Source of the DNA: Caenorhabditis remanei
Lineage: Eukaryota; Nematoda; Chromadorea; Rhabditida; Rhabditidae
DNA length: 64,000 nt
Assembly: GCF_010183535.1 (NCBI RefSeq)
Contig: NC_071331.1
Coordinates: 11,842,001-11,906,000, forward strand
Direction of reading: 5' to 3'
Shown: in pieces, positions 43,554 to 64,000 of the stretch
Layout of the letters: every line of letters begins with the position of its first letter
Numbering within the stretch: the first letter of the stretch is position 1
Program-made: the position numbers and the translations under genes
Notes under the pieces: generated by a model
Database searches by the model: none
Told to the model about the DNA's origin: nothing
The model's input: only the letters and a program-made list of their open reading frames with translations

Positions 43554-44343
43554 CTATTCATTGATAAGAATAGAATTCAATCCCTCCATCACCGCTCTCA
43601 CAACAAAATCGTGGACGACCATCGCCTTCGGAGTGTTATTCAGAAAATCTTTGCGAGCATCTAGCCGAGATTTTCTGCTCACAAATGGCAAATCATTGAG
43701 TGCCTGAGCAATCGCATATCCATTTTCTTGTGCCTCATCAGCGTATTTCTGTAGATCTTTAGCCAATTGAACCGTCTTTGGAATATCTTTCAGTGAACTC
43801 GCAATGACTTCTTTCGCGTTTTTGTATCCCATGCCTTTACAAATATCAAGAAGAACTGACATCTCCTGAAAAGTTAAAATGAATCATCAATGACATCTTC
43901 CCAGTTTTCTTTCTTACCATTGGGAAATGTTTGTCTAGTTTGACAGCTGCTTGATATTGTTCTTCAGCTGTTCGGTTTCTATTCGCTAAAATAGCTTGAG
44001 CTTGTCTTTTTGCTTCCTTGATTCTTTGAGTGGCAGACAGAAAATCTGCATACAACATGTTCCTGAGTATTTTATTGGCAACCAATTCTCGGCGAAAAAG
44101 ATTCTGGAAAACTAAAATTTTGAATAATTTGGAAGAAGATCTAAATACCTGTTGATCAAAACTAGTTGCCAACTCTATCAATTTCCGATTAGTTTCTTCT
44201 TCACTAACTGACAAATCGTCAATTATAAACTGAAATTGATCCTGGTATTCTGGAGAAGTCAGATTACGCAGACGCTCATAGATATCCAATTCATAAGTAG
44301 CAATGATTGGGAGGATGAGGAAGAAGACGATTGGAAACTTCAT
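43554..44343 (-). CDS. Secreted all-helical nematode protein
   Basis: Exons 44343-44149, 44103-43918 and 43865-43554 encode 230 residues. Residues 1-16 (MKFPIVFFLILPIIAT) are a signal peptide. The mature part is predicted all-helical and lacks cysteine clusters: SPEYQDQFQFIIDDLSVSEE, FLSATQRIKEAKRQAQAILA, LAKDLQKYADEAQENGYAIA. The shape recalls small secreted helical nematode families such as SXP/RAL-2 (DUF148), but I could not confirm the family. Splice junctions are all phase 0. Confidence 0.75.
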
Positions 44344-44989
44344 TTTGAGGTGAAGTGGTGGTTGGAAAGAGTTTCCGAGTCATCTTTTATACTAGAATTC
44401 GAGTCAACAGTGTTTCAAAAAATATTCAGTATTATAAAACATTAATATAACGGTTTTACAAAACATTATATTGTATGAAGAGTATGACTCTTACGTCTAG
44501 ACATTCCTTTCGATGCAGGAAATAACAAAACAATTGTACAGTATCAATCTTTGAATAGTTCTTGTATTAATCTTAAGTATACGTGAAAACTGTCTTCGAT
44601 TAAGAGTAAACTAACTGGAGAAATATAGATGGAAGATTATTTCCTTGGCACATGTCGTGATTTCAGAAGCGATTACTTCTTTGTAAAAACTGCCACTCCT
44701 AAAGTGTGTGGAGCATTCTAAAAAATGCCGTTATTTCTGCATTTGGAAACTTTGAAACTCTTGTGCACCTGAAACTTGGCAGGAATACTAAATGAATCAT
44801 GCTCAATCAGATGCCGTTTTTTGTTTGATCGAATCTGTTCTAGAAAAAGTTATGGATTGTGCCCGGCTTCTACGACTTTCATCAAAAGTTAAAAAATTAA
44901 ATTTCTCAGAGATTCTGTTGAAATTTCTCAGAGATTATGTTGAAACTCAAACTCAGAATATCTTAAACCTGCTAGCCTGTGTCATACAG
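44344..44989. other. No gene recognised
   Basis: AT-rich region between a secreted-protein gene and a retroelement fragment. 44655-44680 (tcagaagcgattacttctttgta) resembles part of the F-box array block at 9149-9175. Confidence 0.4.
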
Positions 44990-45400
44990 TCATGGACCTC
45001 CCGAACGTGGTTTCGCTAGTTTAGATGATGGGGGAGGCGAATAAACGACGGAGCAGTATTCAACTAGAGGGAGTACATAAGTTTTGAATAGGAAGATATA
45101 AAATTGGGGAGAGTTGGATTTGAAAGATTTCAGTAGTTGTTTTGAACGGAGTAAGGCGAGAGCAACAGCCCGATTAATGTGTCTAGTGAACTTGAGATTA
45201 GGTTCTATTAATAAACCTAAATCCCTAACAGAATCAACGGAATCAATGAGGGAACCTCCAATAGTGTACGGGTGAGAAGAGTTTCGAGGTCCGAGACGAA
45301 GAAGGGCAGTCTTAGAGTGGGCCAGAGGTAAGGAGTTATCAGAAGCCCAAGACTCTACCAAGTCTATTCCCATTTGAAGTGCTAGAGGATCATGAGATAC
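44990..45400 (-). mobile_element. Non-LTR retrotransposon RT C-terminal fragment
   Basis: Minus-strand translation reads DLVESWASDNSLPLAHSKTA, then GGSLIDSVDSVRDLGLLIEP, LKFTRHINRAVALALLRSKQ and VLPLVEYCSVVYSP. This is the thumb/post-RT region of CR1/Jockey-type LINE reverse transcriptases (Wa..n.L.ln..Kt, vrDLG, H...i, YV.P.lEY.s.vWsP). No upstream palm domain with catalytic aspartates remains, so it is a 5'-truncated dead copy. Confidence 0.85.
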
Positions 45401-46127
45401 ACATGTATTTTTCAGAATAAAGTTTAGTATTATAATTTAATCGAAAAGGTCTCAAAGATGTGGTAGGTGCCGGATGGCTCCGAGAAGGTTTAGCAACAGA
45501 TTTGACAGATTGAGAGCGTGTTCGTTGGAGCTCCCGTTGTCAGATCTCAGAAATTTTCTCGGTACCGAATTGATCAGTGAAACTCATGGAATGGACGGTG
45601 CCTCGGTGAGAACACAATCCGCGAGCATATCTTTCTGGAATTTTTTGTAATTTCGTTAGTAAAGAAATATTTGAAATCAAAAATATCTCACCATGCCATC
45701 TTCTTCTGTCCTTCGTTTCATTTCTGATTCTTGCTCCTACTTCTTTTTGATGTCTGTCACCGATTTTTATCGTTCTCGCTTCTACAATTCGTATTTATAA
45801 GTTTGAAATTTATTAATTTTCAACAAGTAACAATTATCAACAAAATCATCTTCTCCGCTTCATCCAATTTCTGATCTTTTGATGATTTCTACTTTTCCAA
45901 TTTCACTTTTTCCTTTTAAAGTTTTGTTTTTTTAATCGTGGCCTTGAAATCATCTCTGCTATAATTTTTTTGAGTTTTCTAGTCGGTTTTCCTGAAATTC
46001 AAAATAGATTATTCTCAATTCTTGATTCATACTACCTCTGCTACCTCCTTCTGTTCTGCCATAGTTTTTTCTTTTGCTTTTCTCTGTTTTCTCTATTTTT
46101 CTTTCTTCTGTAACCACTCTTTGTGAT
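45401..46127. other. No gene recognised
   Basis: Low-complexity, T-rich sequence between the LINE fragment and the PIG-C-derived fragment; no supported ORF. Confidence 0.4.
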
Positions 46128-46391
46128 GGTCCAAGTGAGTAAGAAAACTCATGCATCCGAATACTGCACTTTTATAGTCTGAACAAAAGATCAATCAATG
46201 ATCTCAATTTTTCGCAATTCCTTCAAAAAATTGTGCATCTCCACCCGAATAATTGTCCGGAAACGGTTGTTTTCGATAGAGAATTTTTACCATCTCGTTG
46301 GTGACGTCATAGGATGAATGCATACCCTGAAGAATCGATTTTTATTGTAGAGTATTGTATAATTTTGTTGAAAAAGAAGAAATACACGTGA
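46128..46391 (-). pseudogene. PIG-C exon 1-2 fragment (same orientation)
   Basis: The stretch closely matches 42780-43096: ctcatgcatccgaatactgc (start of exon 2) and the exon 1 sequence encoding [15 protein letters not shown], continuing into the 5' leader including the gggtatgcat context. It lacks the intron part and has a 1-bp insertion in the exon 1 region, so it cannot encode PIG-C. It lies 3.3 kb from the real gene, directly left of the kinase-like gene and helicase remnant. Confidence 0.85.
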
Positions 46392-46434
46392 GGAGAAGAC
46401 TCAGAAAAGACAATACGATGGATGCAGAGGTTCT

Positions 46435-47552
46435 TTAATCAAGGGAATTTAAAAGAGATTGAAGAAGCATCAAATTCTTTCGCAATGTGTCGATGTATTC
46501 GTTGAGTTGGTCTGTGGGACTCTCCCGGCTTCGACGTTTTTTGAATCCGATTTCAAGCTGTTTGAGGAATCCTTTAGTTGGATCAAATTCTTCACGAGCC
46601 AATTCGATCTTGTTTACGAGATCCCACCGATCAAAATGAACCTTTCCGATTTTCAACCAGGAGTTCTCGTCGAGTTTATTTCGCACAGCTGCGTATTCTT
46701 TCTTCCACGATCGGTCAGGAAAACGTGTCCTCAGTGCAAATCTGATATCCTCGTAGACCTCGAAATCGCTTGTGGGGGCGAAATCAACAATTGCTGCGTT
46801 CGTGGTCCCTCTCCACCTTCCTAAAACCAATTATATATATATTTAAGTTTTCAGACACTAAAACAAACCGCAGTTCTCTTCATGCAAATCGGAAATAAAC
46901 AAAATCACTCTGAGCATAACTAGTTGAACAGCAACATCTTCGCAAAGCTTATTCTTCCCAATAACGTCTTTGAGAAGCTCAAATCTGTCGTCCCATTGAG
47001 TAGCAATATACCTGAAATATGCAAAGATGTATTTTTATACGCGAAGCTGTAAAATTCTTACGTGCTAGTTTTGCTTCCAGTAGTCGTTTCGGGAGGAACA
47101 ATATGAGTTCTGGGGCCAACACCAATTAGATACAATAATTTGTAAATGTAGAACTCGGTGACGTCCGGGACCTGACCAGAGCTCGTTCCTTTTGGGCCAT
47201 AATGGCTGCATCTAAACAGAAATGGATCTTGAATGAATGAGTGGAAAACATACTTCACGTTGTACTTCAGAACGTCTGCTTCTCCGTGAGTTTTGACAAA
47301 CGCAAGTGTGCTCGTAGGACTTCCTCCTAAATCTGCGTCTCGTGTTTCGAAAAAGCAGATAAATGCGGAATCTTGTTCTCCTCTTCTAATATCATGAAGT
47401 TCAAGGAAGAACTTCTTCGTCGCGCTACGAATCAATCCCACGTCTCCATCTGCCCAAGCAGCAACTTTAGAATGTTTTAGTCTTTGAAAGTCGCTAAACT
47501 CGGCATAGACTTCAAAGAATCCGCTTTCGGTTAAACGATCGTGAAGTCGCAA
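46435..47552 (-). CDS. Kinase-like protein of unknown family
   Basis: Exons (minus) about 47552-47058 with an internal intron, 47011-46870 and 46820-46435. Reading order: an N-terminal part (FFEVYAEFSDFQRLKHSKVA), a strand with lysine (STLAFVKTHGEADVLKYNVK), helix VTEFYIYKLLYLIGVGPRTH, hinge-like YIAT(Q)WDD, a catalytic-loop-like ISDLHEENCG and a metal-site-like AAIVDFAPTS, then a helical tail. Lys, Glu, D-x-H-x-x-N and D-F-x-P in this order are what a divergent kinase fold would show. No ATG opens the N-terminus (the frame starts at a TTG-type codon right after helicase sequence), so it may be truncated or fused. Hand counting left a one-base doubt in exon 46870-47011. Confidence 0.5.
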
Positions 47553-47569
47553 AGCCTTTTTGCGTTTTC

Positions 47570-49090
47570 AACTTTATCCGAGCCCTGCTTCATCACTTGT
47601 TCTATGAAGACAAAGAGAAGGATATTTTCCCTGTGACTTGTTGATGGAGAGAGCAAATTCCAAACGGACTGGAAACTGGGTACGTCGGAGATTGTATGCC
47701 AAGTTATTGTCGTCGTAACAGTCTATTCTAGCAATTTAAACTGTTCTCCCGATAAGACTTCCAGCATCTTTCTCACCATTTCCAGAACCGTCAGCCGAGT
47801 GCCATTGCACAATACAGAAGCTACGTCCAGATTTCGAAGGAACCTAATCGATCCGACTTTTAGTTTGAGACGATGTTTTGGAAGGGAAGATGTGTTGATT
47901 GAGTTGAGAAACTCTGTGGGGACCACCTTCATGTTGCTGTCGTCCACAACTTCGCCGCAAGAACGTAATATCTGAAATATGAAATTCCAAAAAGTCCTGT
48001 TACAGTAATCTTACTTTTTCTGATCCTCCCATTCGATTGTGCACTTCTTCGTTCATTTTGTCTACATCCACGTTTTTCGGTGCTAAGATTGCAGGTTCTG
48101 ATAAATCTATAAACTGGCCGATTTTCGAGCCAAAAACTTCTTCGATCAGATCTCCATTTGTATAGACATTTGGATCCAATTGAATACGATTCGTGAAGTC
48201 GTTGGCGAAGCCGTCACCAACTCGAAGAAGGAACTCAATCCATTCTCTGTCGACAGACATGTCTCCACTTGTGACACGCATATCACGCATATAGGCAGTG
48301 AGTTGAATAAGCTTGAATTGACTCCAAAGCAGGCTCATTTTGAGGCATCCGTACACTTGATCGGACCTGGATCCTCTTCTGACGACTGGGAGAACTTGTC
48401 GAAAGTCTCCGCCCAGGATGAAGATTTTTCCTCCAAATGAAAGATCATTCTCCATCACATCTTTCAATACTTGGTCCATTGTCTCCACAGCATCTTTGAA
48501 TATCTCGCTTCGTTGCAACGAAAACTGAAGTTTCACGAAGAGCAGCCGCTTCTTTGCTGTTTAACTTCAGAAGATTTGCACGACAATCCTTATTGATGTT
48601 CATTTTGTAGATTGAAGCAAATTGTGCGACCATCTGGAAGGAGAGTGGATGCTATTCCAGTCCAGGCACTGCATGACATCTTTATTCTCTTTCCCATCAG
48701 AATCTTTCAGATGACGTTGTACAGATACGTCTTCCCACTTCCACCACATCCATCTAAATAGAACAAACGGGGAAGGGAGGGGTCGTCGAGAGCCGCCAAA
48801 CTATCATCGCACGCATTCTTCTGCTCCAAAGTCAATGTCTCATATAGACGGGCTCCTTCCTCTCCGATTTCGTCAAAATCCATCTGAGGAGTGAATGGAG
48901 AGTTGATGATATAGGTTGGAGGAGAGATGAATGATTCAATTGATTTGCTGAATCTGAAAAAGAGAATTTTAGTTTCTTTTCAGAATACATGTATTTTCAG
49001 AATACCTGGCCATTTTTTCTTTGATTTGATCGTAAGCCAAAGCTTCAGCCTCTTCTTCGCTACATCCAATATGAATGAAGTCCTCGCTCA
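47570..49090 (-). pseudogene. Decayed Helitron/Pif1-type DNA helicase
   Basis: In coding order: AEALAYDQIKEKMAR, FISPPTYIINSPFTPQMDFD, LEQKNACDDSLAALDDPSLP, Walker A LDGCGGSGKTYLYNVI (about 48704-48760), an immediate TGA (48707-48709), WTGIASTLLPDGRT, another stop, a frame change, then ETMDQVLKDVMEN, GGDFRQVLPVVRRGSRSDQV, QLTAYMRD, AILAPKNVDVDKMNEEVHNR, LCNGTRLTV and SINKSQG near 47630. These are motifs I-VI of the Pif1-like helicase of Helitron transposons. Stops and frameshifts show it is inactive. No HUH replication-initiator domain is visible. Confidence 0.85.
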
Positions 49091-49119
49091 TTCCTTTCTT
49101 AAATTGATCTCATAGAAGT

Positions 49120-49260
49120 TGAAGGTCTCCAATTTCGTTGAAAACTAAAATGCAAGAAAATGTTGATAATCTTCCAGATGACATTGTAGAGATATGTGTT
49201 CCCACTTCTACCACATCCATCAAATAAATAATAAATGTATTTAAAACGACAGTCAGTTGT
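49120..49260 (-). pseudogene. Second helicase Walker A fragment
   Basis: Minus-strand translation gives YLFDGCGRSGNTYLYNVIWK, a mutated duplicate of the LDGCGGSGKTYLYNVI motif 450 bp away (Gly to Arg and Lys to Asn, destroying the P-loop). The flanking bases also match, so this is a second degraded copy of the helicase's motif I exon. Confidence 0.75.
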
Positions 49261-49321
49261 ATTTATAAAGTATACAATATTCCACAATAAAATATATTCT
49301 ATTGCTTAAAAACATTTTCTA

Positions 49322-49392
49322 TTCCCAACCGTTCCCGGACAATTATTCGGGTGCAGATGCACTATTTTTTGAAAGTATTGCAAAAAATGGAA
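49322..49392 (+). pseudogene. PIG-C exon 1 fragment (inverted)
   Basis: Plus-strand translation [20 protein letters not shown] resembles the PIG-C exon 1 peptide [20 protein letters not shown]. Orientation is opposite to the real gene and to the 46128 fragment. It is more diverged than the 46128 copy and ends after about 25 codons. Confidence 0.7.
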
Positions 49393-49959
49393 CATAGAAT
49401 CACATGGGAAAATCACCTCAACTTACAGTCACACGTTTCATGTTTTGTATTTAAAAAGCTTAAAAAAATAACGACTTGTTTGAATACTAACATGAAAATT
49501 GTTGGACATAAATCACATTTCAGCTTTTGATTTAAGTTTGAATCTGAAACCAAAAATTACTAACAAATAAACAGTTGATAAAAAGTCAACCATTTATTAT
49601 TTTCGTCACATACAGAATGCTGAAAAGTTAACAAGAAACGAAAAAGAGAAAAGAAAAACACAAAATGGAAATGAAAACGGAACCCGAACAGTAGAGAGCA
49701 GGGGATGGGAGGGAAATCTAACAATACATCGAAATAATATATACTTTTAAAAACATCCGAAAAAATGGAACGATGTGACCAATGAGTGGGGGAAAAGGAA
49801 AGCAACTCGTAAAATACCAGAGAGAGAAAGAAAAGGAAAATAATACTTTCGAATTTTTGGTTTTTCGGTGTGAGAAGAAAAGGAAAAAGATAAAATTGGG
49901 AAAAAAAATAATTAAAAATCGGTTCGTTTTACAAAAATGTTGCAACGTAAAACTCCAGC
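49393..49959. other. pezo-1 3' flank
   Basis: Downstream of the pezo-1 stop codon. A-rich and G-rich stretches, no independent gene; frames here are 3' untranslated by-products. Confidence 0.5.

Positions 49960-64000
<14,041 letters not shown>

Overview
The window is nuclear DNA of a nematode, almost certainly a Caenorhabditis species other than C. elegans. Many introns are about 45-60 bp and bounded by GT...TTTCAG. TTTTCAG-type acceptors sit directly before start codons, as expected for spliced-leader trans-splicing. The genes are recognisable orthologues of C. elegans rpn-7, vha-17, vps-26 and pezo-1 and of several small mitochondrial or secretory proteins. From memory, C. elegans keeps many of these on chromosome IV; this was not checked by alignment.

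Region 1 (about 1-13.1 kb) is a repeat-rich tandem array of 3.5-4 kb units. It carries three near-identical F-box/FBA_2-like genes, reverse-transcriptase scraps, terminal-inverted-repeat elements and one perfect hairpin that is absent from a paralogous unit.

Region 2 (13.2-28.1 kb) is a compact housekeeping block: a UBL7-like ubiquitin-like/UBA gene, proteasome lid subunit rpn-7, a membrane-anchored methyltransferase, TMA7, a membrane-anchored tyrosine phosphatase, ribonuclease kappa head-to-head with V-ATPase subunit e (vha-17), a cysteine-rich secreted protein, an unknown acidic/basic helical protein and a CK1/TTBK-like kinase.

Region 3 (28.3-33.8 kb) holds DUF19-type secreted proteins. 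Two of them form a large inverted duplication around a small MOZART1-like ORF.

Region 4 (35-44.4 kb) returns to conserved genes: COA4 overlapping a helical protein gene by one base (TAATG), an SLC25A51-like mitochondrial carrier, a HIG1 protein, vps-26, PIG-C and a secreted helical protein.

Region 5 (44.9-49.4 kb) is an insertion zone. It has a LINE reverse-transcriptase fragment, a decayed Helitron-type Pif1 helicase, an unusual kinase-like gene, and two stray copies of PIG-C exon 1 in opposite orientations flanking them.

Region 6 (49.96-64 kb) is the 3' three quarters of pezo-1, a Piezo mechanosensitive channel, on the minus strand and running off the right edge. It contains two phase-matched internal alternative first exons and a 21-nt microexon.

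Functional links by neighbourhood are modest: protein turnover (F-box, UBL7-like, rpn-7), V-ATPase (ribonuclease kappa, vha-17) and mitochondria (COA4, carrier, HIG1). Exon coordinates were derived by hand from splice signals and reading frame; no homology search was run.
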